A stretch of 64,000 nucleotides of DNA, taken from NCBI GenBank assembly GCA_036186865.1, contig AP025065.1:6360771-6424770 (forward strand). Reading direction: 5' to 3'. Positions within the stretch are counted from its first letter, which is position 1. Each line of letters begins with the position of its first letter. The DNA is from Eustoma russellianum (lineage: Eukaryota; Streptophyta; Magnoliopsida; Gentianales; Gentianaceae). The notes under the pieces are model-generated. The model had not been told where the DNA came from, searched no databases, and saw only the letters and a program-made list of their open reading frames with translations. A program made the translations under genes and the position numbers. Below, piece by piece: positions 54,290 through 64,000 of the stretch.

Positions 54290-56728
54290 AAAGGCACAAT
54301 ACACATATATTCCGACGTACTACCGACACATTGCATATGTTACGAACGTACGTCAACGTCACACCACTATACTTGCCTCATATTTATGAGAATATTCAGG
54401 TCTTATATCATATGATATAATTCATGGTGATGACAAAATCATTACGACACGTTACAAAGTTATAAACCAAAAATTGTCGTATCGGGTGACTACCAAAACT
54501 TCGTTAACGTGTCACGTACTTGTCATATATAGATGGCCAGCCCCTACACTTTAAAAATGGACACAAATTTCGTGGCTTAAATGATACACTCAGCCATAAA
54601 ATCATTCTATTTTGGCACATACAAATCACTTCCAATCAAGGCCAAATTGTGGAGATTCTAAATTCACATTTCAAGCACATGTAGGCGCCACTTTAATCAG
54701 CCATTAGAGCTGAATATTAAAGTTATTTTATATATATTATGTGTGACATAATATATATAACATGTGAAAAAAGTTGGAATATAATCGGAGAAAAATCGCG
54801 TAATCGACAAAAGCCAAAAATTCGGTTTTTTAGGAACACAACACATGGAACGTTCTTGGCATGACATGTGACATGTATCTAGACACATTTTACATATTCA
54901 ATACATACTAAAGTGTTCTAGAATATTCAAATTAGGACTGATTGGAATATATCATATGTGTATAATTATTGTGCACTATTTTACAAAGTTTACAAAAATA
55001 AATTCAGCACATGTTCAAGCCTACATCACACGCCTACTCAGCCTTGGTGAAGCTTATGTGGAGCTTAGTTGGCATCTTGATTGGTGAAGAATGGACTATA
55101 CAAGGTTAGTGACATAATGGAGGAAGCTACACAAGGTAATGTTTCAAACTTTGTTACAAATGTAACACATGCTAAAAATTCAGCATGTGAGACAATAGGC
55201 TAGCCAAATCTTGTGTCTTCAATGTGATCAATTTGCTTCTCAAAATTCAAGGGATTAATGTGTAGTAATATGGTAACATTTCAAAGTCTTGAGATTATGA
55301 CATATGCTGAAAATTCAGCATGTGAGAATAAGGTGCTGGCCGAATTTTAGTCCTTAATTGTGATCAAAAATTACTTCCAAATTTGAGGAGATTAATTGTA
55401 TAATTTTTGTCAATGTTTTGAAATTTAATTTCACACATACTTTTCATTTTATCTCAGATCTTTTCAGCCATTAAGTGATGACAACTCTCATCCAATCAAG
55501 GAATGCCAAGTAAACAAGGTCAGGATAATCATCCAATCAAGTTGTGCCAAGTAAGCAAGTTGATGTCACATCTATACAAGGCATTCTTCCAAGGACTTAA
55601 AAGAGAATTCTCAAGATGGAGAAGAAGCCCTAGGGCGGCGGCCAACACAAAATAAAAGGAAGAGAAGAGAGCCAACTCAAATGCAAGACAAGTCTCATAA
55701 TTTCCAAAGTGCAAAAAGACTCTCTACTCTCTTCTTCTATATTTCTTTCTTCTCCTTCTCCTCTCAAGCCTATTGTATCTATATTCAAATATATTGTATA
55801 GGTTTTATTCATACCACCATACACGCTTCATTGTTGTAAAAGGTTGATCAAGGTGTGATGAAACCTTCATCCGCTCGGTGGTGGTGTTCGTGATAATTGT
55901 GATTGCTTGTATCGTTTGTAAAAGGTTAGAGTTGGTGTGTAACTCTAGCAACCCTTGTGGTAAAGTGTTATTTTATTTAGTGATAACTGAGAAAGGTGTC
56001 CTCGAAGACTGGAGTAGGTTGATTTAAACGAACCAGTATAAAATTCCTTGGGTTCTTTACTTTACTGCACAGTACTTTCAGTTTTCAGCACTTTGCATCC
56101 ATTTCGTCGCAATCTTAAAAATAGTAAACGAATTTCAACAATTATAAATTTTTTCAGAAACATAACCACACCTCTTAAGTTTCATTTGGCGCAAGTTTCA
56201 ACCCATTTGGACAAGTATAAGTCATTCAAACGTTAATAGTTCTGAGACTAGTGCAATCTGATTTTCAGACTTGCAAAGGTTGAGAACTTTAACGTATTTG
56301 ACATACTTCCCAAAGGAAATTTTTGAAACGGTTTCAACCCAGTTAAATAAATATAGTAAGAGGTTTGTCATTAACTTTTCAGACCATTTGGAGCCAAGGA
56401 TTAATCGGAATATAATTTTCAAATTTGACTTCTGTTTCTGGCAGATTTGCGCAATCTGACCACAAACAATTTTTCAAAGGGTTAAAGGTTTAATTTTGAT
56501 CTAAAATTTTTAGGAGATACTCAAAACATCTGAGACTACAATCTATCCAAATTTCAAAATTTTTGAAGGCCTGTAACCTAGTTTTTCAAACGTTGCAAAA
56601 CAGGACATGAAAACAGAAACTGTTTTCAGAAGTTGGGTTTTTGGGCCAAAACATTTTAAAAACCAAATTTTCTGCACCCACTATTCGACCCCCCCCCCCC
56701 CCTTTAGTGGTACCTTACAGGTCCTACA
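53860..56728 (+). repeat. 3' LTR of the 45671-56728 Sirevirus
   Basis: 2869 bp. Differs from its partner by an expanded (AT)n (54232-54284), a longer C-run near 56688-56702, and scattered substitutions. Confidence 0.93.
54232..54284. repeat. (AT)n microsatellite inside the 3' LTR
   Basis: About 26 AT units; the partner LTR has about five at 46041-46051. Confidence 0.95.
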
Positions 56729-56733
56729 AGGCT

Positions 56734-58036
56734 TCCAACAGAAAGCTGGGGTTGACTTCACCGAGATCTTCTCACATGTGGTCAAGCTGTCAACTATTAG
56801 AACCGTCCTGAGCATTACAGATGCAGAAGATCTGCACTTAGAGCAGCTTGACGTGAAAACTGCCTTTCTTCACGGAGATCTGGAAGAAGATACCTACATG
56901 ATGCAGCCACAGGGTTATAAGATACCTTGAAAAGAAGATCTGGTATGCAAATTACAGAAGAGTTTGTATGGCTTGAAACAAGCTCCGAGACAGTGGTATA
57001 AGAAGTTTGACAACTTTATGGCAGAGGTCGGCTACAAGCGCTGCCATGGTGATCATTGTTGTTACTTCAAAAAATTTGAAGGTTCGTACATCCTCCTGCT
57101 ACTTTATGTAGATGACATGTTAATAGCAGGAAGAAGCACTAATGAGATCAAGAAGCTGAAGGAACAATTGGCCAAGAAATTCTCCAAGAAGGATCTCGGC
57201 CCAGCGAAGACGGTACTGGGACTCAGTATTGAAAGAGACAGGAAGAATCAAGTGCTGAGGCTGAGTCAAAGAGACTATATCTCTAAGGTACTGAAGAGAT
57301 GTCTACACCTTTAGCAGGACAGTTCAAAAATTTGTCAAAGAAGCAATGTCCTAAGACGAAGGATGAACTTGAACGAATGAAGAAGGTACCCTATGCCTCA
57401 GTAGTGGGGAGCCTGATGTATGCTATGGTGTACACCCGACCAGAAATAGCTCATGCAGTGGGAGTTGTGAGCACAAAACTTGACACAAAACTTGACACTG
57501 CAGTGAAGTGGATACTAAGGTACTTAGTGGGAACACAAAACTTGACACTGCAATTCGGCAACAATGATTTGAACCTACTTGGCTTTGTGGACTTGGACAC
57601 GGCTGGAGACATTGATGAGTGCAAGAGTACTACAGGGTATGTCTTCAAGCTCGGCAGTACTGCAATTACCTGGGTATCAAGATTGCAGAAGATTGTAGCA
57701 TTATCAACAACTGAAGCTGAGTATGTGGCAGCAGTTGAAGCTACCAAGGAACTGGTGTGGTTGAAGAGTTTACTGAATGAGTTGAAGCACCCACATGTCG
57801 GCTACAAACTATTCATTGATACTCAGAGTGCGATACACATGGCTAGAAACTCTGCTTATCATGCAAGGACGAAGCATATTAACATCAGATATCATTATAT
57901 AAGAGATATGCTTGAAGGAAAACAGTTCGACTTGGAGAAGATTCATACAAGTCAGGATCCAGCAGACATGATGACGAAGATCGTTCCAAAAGAGAAGCTC
58001 GAGATCTGCAAGGCTTCTCTTGGCCTTGTTACTTAA
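56734..58036 (+). pseudogene. pol: Copia pol part 2: RT and RNase H (continues from 45665)
   Basis: Resumes in the codon cut at 45670: QQKAGVDFTEIFSHVVKLSTI, QLDVKTAFLHGDLEEDTYM, a stop at about 56928, KSLYGLKQAPRQWYKKF, LLLYVDDMLIAGRS (YVDD intact, about 57105). A frame change at about 57300 and PYASVVGSLMYAMVYTRPEIAHAVGVVS. Then a locally duplicated TKLDTKLDT segment, RNase H AVKWILRYLVGTQ, DIDECKSTTGYVFKLG, TTEAEYVAAVEATKE, ARTKHINIRYHYIRD, DPADMMTKIVPKEKLE; stop 58034-58036. Confidence 0.93.
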
Positions 58037-58105
58037 TGAAAGTGATGAAGTGGCGGCAGTCCGAAGAACCAGAAATTCACGATGCGTCTAAGTTAAGGTC
58101 AGTTC

Positions 58106-58118
58106 CAAGTGGGAGATT
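58106..58118 (+). other. Polypurine tract of the Tnt1/Tork-like element
   Basis: AAGTGGGAGATTT immediately before the 3' LTR. Confidence 0.75.
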
Positions 58119-58119
58119 T

Positions 58120-58664
58120 TGTTAAAGTTTGGTAGAACTGAAGTCTGCCGAGCTGAATGTGAGGCCGAACTCAAGGACTTAGAGTTGTGAGCTGATGCCA
58201 GACAGAGCCGCTGAGCTGGCCTAAAGCAGTGTCGAGCAGAGATCTCAGCTCGGCCATATACCAGAAAGCCATGGATAGAATATTCCTTGATTGGAGATTT
58301 GGTTGATACGAATCCTGTTTTAGATAGAAGTTTTCATGTTTATCTTTTACATAAGGAATATACTGCAGAATCCTATTTATGGTATGACAGCGGTGAAAAG
58401 GTATATCCCTTAATTCATGCCGATCACCTTACCCATAAATCCCCTGTTTAGGCGCTGTGCAATTGTAACCGTAATCAAACGTTGAGAATAGTGAAGTTTT
58501 CTTGGCTTGCCGCCGTGGGTTTTTCTTCCCCTTGAGGGTTTTCCGATGTTAAATCTTGTGTTCTTCGTTCATTGTCTTTCTTTAGTCATTATTCATTATT
58601 TTTTGTGCGTTCTTGCATTTATCATCGTGGTTGTTTCTTATGTTCCGCAACCAATTTCCCAACA
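58120..58664 (+). repeat. 3' LTR of the Tnt1/Tork-like element
   Basis: 545 bp, TGTTAAAGTTTGG to TTTCCCAACA. Confidence 0.93.
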
Positions 58665-59335
58665 ACTCTTTTTTATTTATTTATAAGTTGGACAAATATA
58701 CCCTGCCTAATTTTCTTTCCGCTTTTCTGAATCACCATGTTTTCGATTTTGCGATCTTTTCATTTTTCTGGTGCTAAAACTTCTTCCGGCATCACTTAAC
58801 AAACTGAAATTTCCCTCATCTCATACTCAAGATCAGATCGCTTCTGATCAGCCACAATGACATCCACACCTCTTCGATTCCTTTGAGCAACCTTAACTTC
58901 CGAAATGCACCTATCAGATTTTTTATTAGACACACTATTCTTTGACTTTGAAATATGATAGAAGAAATTAAAATGACTCAATAAATTGGCTGCAATATGA
59001 AGTAGCAGTTGATCGACGCAGCGTGACGCAATTTTCATTATGAGTCATTAGAAAACAACATCCGTGTGTTTTTAACAAATGTATATGATTGCGTACATCC
59101 GACCCCTCATATCCTGTCATAGTCGGTTGTTATAGATTTCTCATCATATATTGAATTATAAACATCAATTGCTCCCTTCAAAAGAGAAAATTCTGGTTGA
59201 AACGTTTTCAATTCTTCTTTGAACTCACAATCCCTATGCGTTGCGGAAGTTTCTTCTTTGCTTTCAAACTCAGGAAAGTAAAATATAAGATTGTGCCGTG
59301 ACTTTATCTTTCTCTGGGAGCTTGATTAAGCCCTC
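58665..59335. other. Flank with unidentified minus-strand remnant
   Basis: 58796-59145 is related to 34925-35105. The minus strand of 59150-59290 gives FKEELKTFQPEFSLLKGAID and YNSIYDEKSITTDYDR in one frame, not recognised and interrupted. Could be a decayed gene piece or an unknown repeat. No plus-strand signal. Confidence 0.4.
58965..59135 (-). repeat. Repeat shared with 34925-35105
   Basis: Second copy of the unidentified repeat; similarity runs to at least 59135 (CCCCTCATA). Confidence 0.7.
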
Positions 59336-59568
59336 TGTTAAGATATTATAATATTTTATATATCTTGTAGATATTTGATTAGCTAGACTAAATAGTTGAT
59401 TAGCTAGATTAAATCTTTATAATTATCATTGTATATTTGATTAGCCTAATCTTCTCACAGATTGTAACAATTATAGGTAATTAGGTTCTTGTATTTGACT
59501 ATATATAGACAACTATCAAAAGAATGAATATAACAAAAAAGTTTTTCCAATTCGTTGTCTCTTTTACA
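59336..59568 (+). repeat. 5' LTR of the 59336-63355 Copia
   Basis: 233 bp, TGTTAAGATATT to GTCTCTTTTACA. TATA-like CTATATATAGAC at about 59500. Confidence 0.92.
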
Positions 59569-59580
59569 TGGTATCAGAAC
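59569..59580 (+). other. Primer binding site (tRNA-iMet type)
   Basis: TGGTATCAGAAC directly after the LTR. Confidence 0.85.
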
Positions 59581-60525
59581 AACTGACCCTCATTTTGCCA
59601 TATGGAATCAATGTAATAGCATGATTCTTTCATGGCTTACACGTTCAGTCGAACCCGAAATCGCAGAAGGAGTGGTTCACAGCACAACCGCTCAACAAGT
59701 CAGAGAGGATTTACTTGATCGATTTCTCTCAGAAGAATGCTTCTGCTATTTTCCAAATACAAAAGTCGATCGCTATGATGACTCAAAACAATGTGATGGT
59801 CGTTGCTTCTATACCAAACTCAAAATTCTTTGGGCCGATCTTCACGCATATGGTACGTATTTGTCTTGTAATCAAAAGGACCACACTGATCAAAGAGAAG
59901 AAGACCGCCTCATGCAGTTTCTTATGGGCTTGAATGACACGTTCAAAACGGTTCGTTCTAATATCCTTATGATGTCTCCCTTGTCCAATATACGACAAGC
60001 TTACTCGCTCGTCATCCAAGAAGAAACTCAACACAGTCTAGCCGCCGAATCACAGGACACTTTCTCCATCATTGCTGTAACCTCCGGTAAGCCTATTTTC
60101 AATAAATTTTCAACTGAAAAGTATGCAAACATTGCAGCCGAGCAGGTCATACCATCACCGAATGCCGCATGCTTAAGTTTCATTACAACTTTTGTGACAA
60201 GGGAGGGCATACTGAGGATCGATGTCGTCTTAAAGGAAGTAGCAAACCCTTGCCAACCTCTGAAACCGAGGCCAACCTGCTCCAAACCGAGGCCAACCCC
60301 CTTTGCAAAACCGTGGCCGCAGTTATCCAGCTCCACCCACAACCAATTTCGCTGATGCTACGCAGCCCACACAAGAAAGTGTTCACAATCCTTTGCAGTG
60401 TTTTTCTCATAAGCAACTTCAACAACTCACCAACGCCTTGTCTGCCATGCATATTTCTGGTAACATTGATGCCCTTGTCAACACGGTAGGTCGGTTTTTA
60501 CACCCCTCTTCTACTACTTATTACT
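59581..60525 (+). pseudogene. gag: Copia gag, N-terminus deleted
   Basis: Begins in mid-domain twelve bases past the primer site (DPHFAIWNQCNSMILSWLTRSV), so the normal start and N-terminal motif are deleted. The UBN2-like block LKILWADLHAYG, CNQKDHTDQREEDRLMQFLMGLND, SNILMMSPLSNIRQAYSLVIQEE is well kept. The zinc knuckle (about 60180, other frame) reads HYNFCDKGGHTEDRC; its first Cys seems to be Tyr. Frame changes near 60165 and 60350. Confidence 0.85.
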
Positions 60526-63261
60526 CTCTTTCTTCTTGGATTTTAGATAGAGTTGCTACTAATCACTTGTATCCGACCTACACAAATTTGTCATCATTCA
60601 ACCAAGCACCTTACCCTCGGTTCAATTACCTACGGGCTCCTCTGCACCCATCTCTCACACTGGCACCGTCTCCTTTAATCCTCATATATATCTTTGTGAG
60701 TCTTATATGTACCCTCTTTTCATTTAAACTTACTATCTACTAGCAAATTGACCAGTGATTTTAATTTCTGTCGATATTATACCCCGACTCTTGTGCATTG
60801 CAGGACTTGGCTACGGGGAAGATGATTGGCTCGGGAGAGCAACGTGGAGGTCTTTACTACATGCAACCTATATCACCTTTGGACGTCCACATCACCTACA
60901 ACCCTCAACATATTTCGCACCTACGCCTTGGCCACCCCTCGTTGTCTCGTTTTAAGCTTGTATTCCCCACTTCTTCCCTTGCAACATTTTATCAATAATA
61001 CTGATTGTACCGTTTGTCCTATGGCCAAACAAACTCGATTAACTTTTCTTGATAATTCCCTTTCTACTTCTTTTCCGTTTGATCTTATTCATTGTGACTT
61101 TTATGGACCCCATAAAGTTGCCATCCATTCTGGTGCAAAAATATTTTCTTACTATCGTTGATGATTACACCAGATGTACATGGCTTTTTCTCATGCAACA
61201 CAAATCCGAGACACCACTGGTACTTCACAATTGCATCAACTTTACATTTATACAGTTTAATGCTTCCCCTAAAACTATTCGTGTCAATAATGGCACAGAA
61301 TTTTTACCACTCACTTCATTTTTGTTAATACATGGCATTGAGATCCAAAAGACTTGTGTTTACACCCTGCAACAGAACGGCGTTGTCGAACGTAAGCATC
61401 GCCATATTATCTTCGTTGCACGTTCCCTTCTCTTTCAAAGTCATGCCCCCTTTCAGTTTTGGGCTGAAAGTGTCCAAACCGCAGTGTACCTCAACAACCG
61501 CCTGCCTTCACTATTACTCTCCAACAAAAGTCCTTTTGAACGTCTCTACCACCGTCCTCCACCATACACTCATTTTCGTGTCTTTGGTTGCGAATGCTAC
61601 GCAAACACTCTCACTCCCACACATAAATTTGCATCGCGTGTCCACCGCTGCGTCTTTATGGGATACCCCACTGTTCACAAAGGATATCGCCTATATGACC
61701 TCTGACACACATTGCATCCTTATTAGCCGTGATGTTATCTTTCATGAAACCTGTTTTCCCTTTGCCACTCTCAATACCCCCTCCGATACGTCTCTCTTAC
61801 TCAACCTCGCACTTGACCTTCCCACCCACCCCTTCCGCCAACTTCGTCACCCATAAATGACACCCCACTGACCGCTGCCCCATCATTTCTGCCAGCAACA
61901 CCGACGGATTCATCAAGTGTTACAAAGCTCGTTTGGTCGCCAAAGGCTATACATGGGTGGCAGCTATTGGTTACACCAAGACTTTCTCCCACTGCTAAAC
62001 TCACTACTTTACGTTGTCTATTCACTATTGCTGCAACTCGTAATTGGTATGCTTTCCAACTTGACGTTCAAAACACCTTTCTTCACGGTACTCTTCACGA
62101 AACTGTGGACATGCTTCCACCACCTGGTTTTCACCGACAGGTGGAGAACTTGGTATGTCGGCTCAATAAATTATTGTACAGTCTCAAACATACATCACGC
62201 AACTGGTTTTCTACTTTTTCTCAATCTATTCAACAAGCAGGTTACACTCAATCTAAAGCAGATTACTCCTTATTCACTAAATCATATGGCACTTCATTCA
62301 CGGCGTACTACTTTATGTTGATGACATTTTATTGACTGGCAATGATCTTCAAGAAATTAACAAACTCAAGGCTACTTTACTTAAGGAATGCATGATCAAA
62401 GACCTCGGTAAGCTGCAGTATTTTCTGGGCATCGAGTTCTCATGTTCTAAATCCGGTATTTTTATGTGTCAAAGAAAATGTGCTATGGACATTTTGCAAG
62501 ATGTAGGTCTTACTGGCTCTAAACCCAAAAGTTTTCCCATAGAAAAAACGGCCAAGTTAACACTTCATGATGGTGAGTTTCTACAGGACCCTACTCGGTA
62601 CAGACGCTTAGTGGGACATCTCATCTATTTGATTGTTGCTCGGCCCGACATTGCATATTTTGTTCGCACTCTGAGTGAGTTCATGCATGAGCCACGTCTT
62701 CCACATTGGCAAGCTGCGCTACGCGTGCTAAGATATAGAACGCCGCAGGCCAAGGATTATTACTACCTTCAATAATGATCTCTCTTTAAAAGCCTTCTGT
62801 GACTCAGATTGAGGAGGATGTTGCACTACTCACAGGTCAATATCTGGTTACTGCATTTTTCTGAGGAATTTGTTGATTTTATGGAAGTCAAAAAAACAAA
62901 CATTTCAAGATCTTCAACAAAAGCAAAATATGGAGCCATGGCGAATACTTGTTTGGAGCTTACTTGGTTGCGCTATCTTCTAAAAGATTTGCGTGTTCCC
63001 TTGACGAAGCCATCAGCATTGTTTTGTGACAATCAAGCGGCTTTACATATTGTAGCAAATCCGGTATTTCACAAACGTACTGAACATATCGAGATTGATT
63101 GTCACATTGTACGTGAAAAGCTACAAGTGGGGATTATATTTCCCAAGTACATACCATCAAACATGCAACTTGCGGACATCTTCACAAAAGCTCTAAGTCG
63201 ACAATAGTTTGAATACTTACGAGACAAGTTGGGCGTTTCTGACGTACACGCTCTAACTTGA
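60526..63261 (+). pseudogene. pol: Copia pol: protease to RNase H, heavily broken
   Basis: Protease SSWILDRVATNHLYP: DSGA has become DRVA, inactive. Pre-integrase DLATGKMIGSGEQRGGLYYM, LRLGHPSLSRF and CPMAKQTRLTF. Integrase FDLIHCDFYGP, LTIVDDYTRCTWLF, IRVNNGTEF (second catalytic Asp replaced by Asn) and NGVVERKHRHI. A large deletion removes most of the linker (about 61860-61915). RT ARLVAKGYTWV, FSPTAKLTTLRCLF, LDVQNTFLHGTL; YVDD (about 62318-62329) lies after a one-base slip. RNase H SRSSTKAKYGAMANT, CDNQAALHIVANPVF, LADIFTKAL; a stop at 63205 before the usual end at 63261. Confidence 0.9.
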
Positions 63262-63268
63262 GGGAGAG
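63257..63268 (+). other. Polypurine tract
   Basis: CTTGAGGGAGAG directly before the truncated 3' LTR. Confidence 0.85.
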
Positions 63269-63355
63269 TGTTAAGATATTGTAATATTTTGTATATCTTG
63301 TAGATATTTGATTAGCTAGACTAAATATTTGATAAGCTGGGTTAAATTGTTAGAT
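63269..63355 (+). repeat. 3' LTR, truncated to 87 bp
   Basis: TGTTAAGATATTGTAATATT... aligned to 59336-59422, cut at 63355 by the next element. Confidence 0.88.
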
Positions 63356-64000
63356 TGTAAACCTGCAGTAAGCACCACTAGAGGGGGTGAATAGTGGTTA
63401 GCGAAAATTGCAATATTACCCGTAAATAAAATCTCCTTTAAAACCAGAATCTGAGACCTCCTCAGATTAAGTATCCGTCTTTGAAAAACTCAAACTCAGT
63501 GTACACGACTCCAAAAATTATGAAAATTTTCAAAAACTTAATTTCAATGTCTTAACTAGACTCTATCCAAAAACGAGACGAAAATAAGATTGTGTGACCC
63601 TTCAACTAAATAAAAAAATTCAGATGGTCAATCTGGACAGAATCAAACAGAATAGTGCTGAATTTTGAAAATGTGTTTCTCTTTAATTACTCAACCAAAA
63701 AGGTTGATCTTTATGTCAAAACACTCCTTAGGATGTCTAGTTTAAGTTTTAAAAAGGCCATGAACTGAAACTATCCTTGATGAAATCAGAATTCAAGTTT
63801 CTCTGAGACTGGTCGGATTGCTGCAACAATTGAGGAGTTATTTTACAACGACTGAAAGACTACCTTTTCTTTGCTCAAATCAAGTGATTCTTAATGCAAA
63901 ATGAAAGCTAGCCGTCTGAAGTATAACTCCATCAAAAATCTTGAATTTTGAATTTTTTTTGCTATTTTTCAAGACGTGTGAATTTGTGTGAAATCTGCAG
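63356..64000 (-). repeat. Partial LTR of a further minus-strand Sirevirus-like element
   Basis: Begins TGTAAACCTGCAG and continues CACTAGAGGGGGTGAATAGTGG. That motif in reverse (CCACTATTCACCCCCTCTAG) is the typical pre-terminal part of Sirevirus LTRs and parallels 1765-1790 (GGATTGAATAGTGGGTGCAG) and 9560-9596. The rest is A/T-rich like 1800-2300. The element extends beyond the window; the family is only related to, not identical with, the 45671-56728 family. Confidence 0.6.

Larger units (their letters stand above)
45671..56728 (+). mobile_element. Full-length Sirevirus-like Copia, TSD AGGCT, nested
   Basis: 11,058 bp between AGGCT copies (45666-45670 and 56729-56733), inserted into the RT of the Tnt1/Tork-like element. 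LTRs 2832 and 2869 bp, TGTTGAGAAAAA to ATCCTACA or GTCCTACA. Primer site at 48505, gag with coiled coil, pol, no envelope-like ORF, repeated polypurine tracts before the 3' LTR. A sample of about 370 LTR bases gave roughly 5% difference. The partial minus-strand element at 1-3424 is the same family. Confidence 0.96.
42582..58664 (+). mobile_element. Tnt1/Tork-like Ty1/Copia, split by a nested Sirevirus
   Basis: LTRs 42582-43129 (548 bp) and 58120-58664 (545 bp), starting TGTTARAGT and ending TTTCCCAACA, about 95% alike. Without the nested 45671-56728 element and one TSD copy it is about 5.0 kb, the normal Tnt1-type length. gag and pol are in Copia order. ACAAC precedes the left LTR and also follows TTTCCCA at the right end, so the TSD call depends on whether the LTR ends in CCCA or CCCAACA; I leave it open. 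Confidence 0.93.
59336..63355 (+). mobile_element. Ty1/Copia element with 0.23-kb LTRs, 3' LTR truncated
   Basis: About 4.0 kb, shorter than usual because the gag N-terminus and the integrase-RT linker are deleted. 5' LTR 59336-59568, primer site TGGTATCAGAAC at 59569, gag/pol remnants, polypurine tract CTTGAGGGAGAG (63257-63268) and the first 87 bp of the 3' LTR (63269-63355). An LTR of another element begins at 63356. Confidence 0.9.

Noticed and set aside
42577..58669. TSD ACAAC for the Tnt1/Tork-like element
   Set aside because: It would require LTRs ending in CCCA; the AACA ends conventional for TGTT-starting LTRs give non-matching flanks (ACAAC and ACTCT), so I did not claim a TSD.

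Overview
The window is repeat-dense nuclear DNA from a flowering plant, most likely a eudicot with a large genome. Evidence: many Ty1/Copia retrotransposons primed from initiator tRNA-Met (TGGTATCAGAR primer sites), an RTE-type LINE with a TTG tail, an Au-like SINE, and a plant-type HMGB coding copy. No intact host gene, tRNA, rRNA or CRISPR was found. Almost every coding stretch is a broken retrotransposon protein. The value of the window lies in its insertion history, which target-site duplications (TSDs) let one read.

Left part. 1-3424: minus-strand Sirevirus-like Copia (gag and 5' LTR) that runs off the left edge. 3425-9596: a second Sirevirus-like element (plus) with pol, an extra envelope-like ORF downstream of pol, polypurine tracts and a 3' LTR. 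9597-10072: a probable Ty3-type LTR end. 10332-22099: a stretch bounded by imperfect inverted repeats and holding two datable insertions. One is a full-length Copia (10697-16677, minus, TSD GTAAA). The other is a 3.8-kb LTR element with no coding capacity (17654-21453, TSD ATCCT). 22281-26110: remnants, namely a Copia gag piece, a Sirevirus LTR piece, the RTE LINE (minus) and a minus Copia RNase H piece.

Middle. 26115-33598: a 5'-truncated Copia (plus) of the same clade as the 10697 element, split inside RNase H by a 2866-bp solo LTR (30165-33030, TSD GAAGT). 33599-35460: a decayed minus Copia pol. 36047-41605: a full-length Copia (TSD GAATA) sitting about 170 bp upstream of an intronless, frameshifted HMGB copy (41774-42198). 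A minus-strand SINE follows.

Right part. 42582-58664: a Tnt1/Tork-like Copia with 0.55-kb LTRs, split in its reverse transcriptase by an 11,058-bp Sirevirus-like element (45671-56728, TSD AGGCT) that has 2.8-kb LTRs. 59336-63355: another Copia with 0.23-kb LTRs, whose 3' LTR is cut by a further minus-strand LTR (63356 to the right edge).

Recurring themes: three or more Sirevirus lineages with palindrome-rich LTRs, repeated polypurine tracts upstream of 3' LTRs, and a non-coding LTR element whose LTR ends and palindromes resemble those of the Sirevirus at 3425-9596. Element boundaries and TSDs were read directly from the sequence. Clade names come from family knowledge, and percentages are hand counts.
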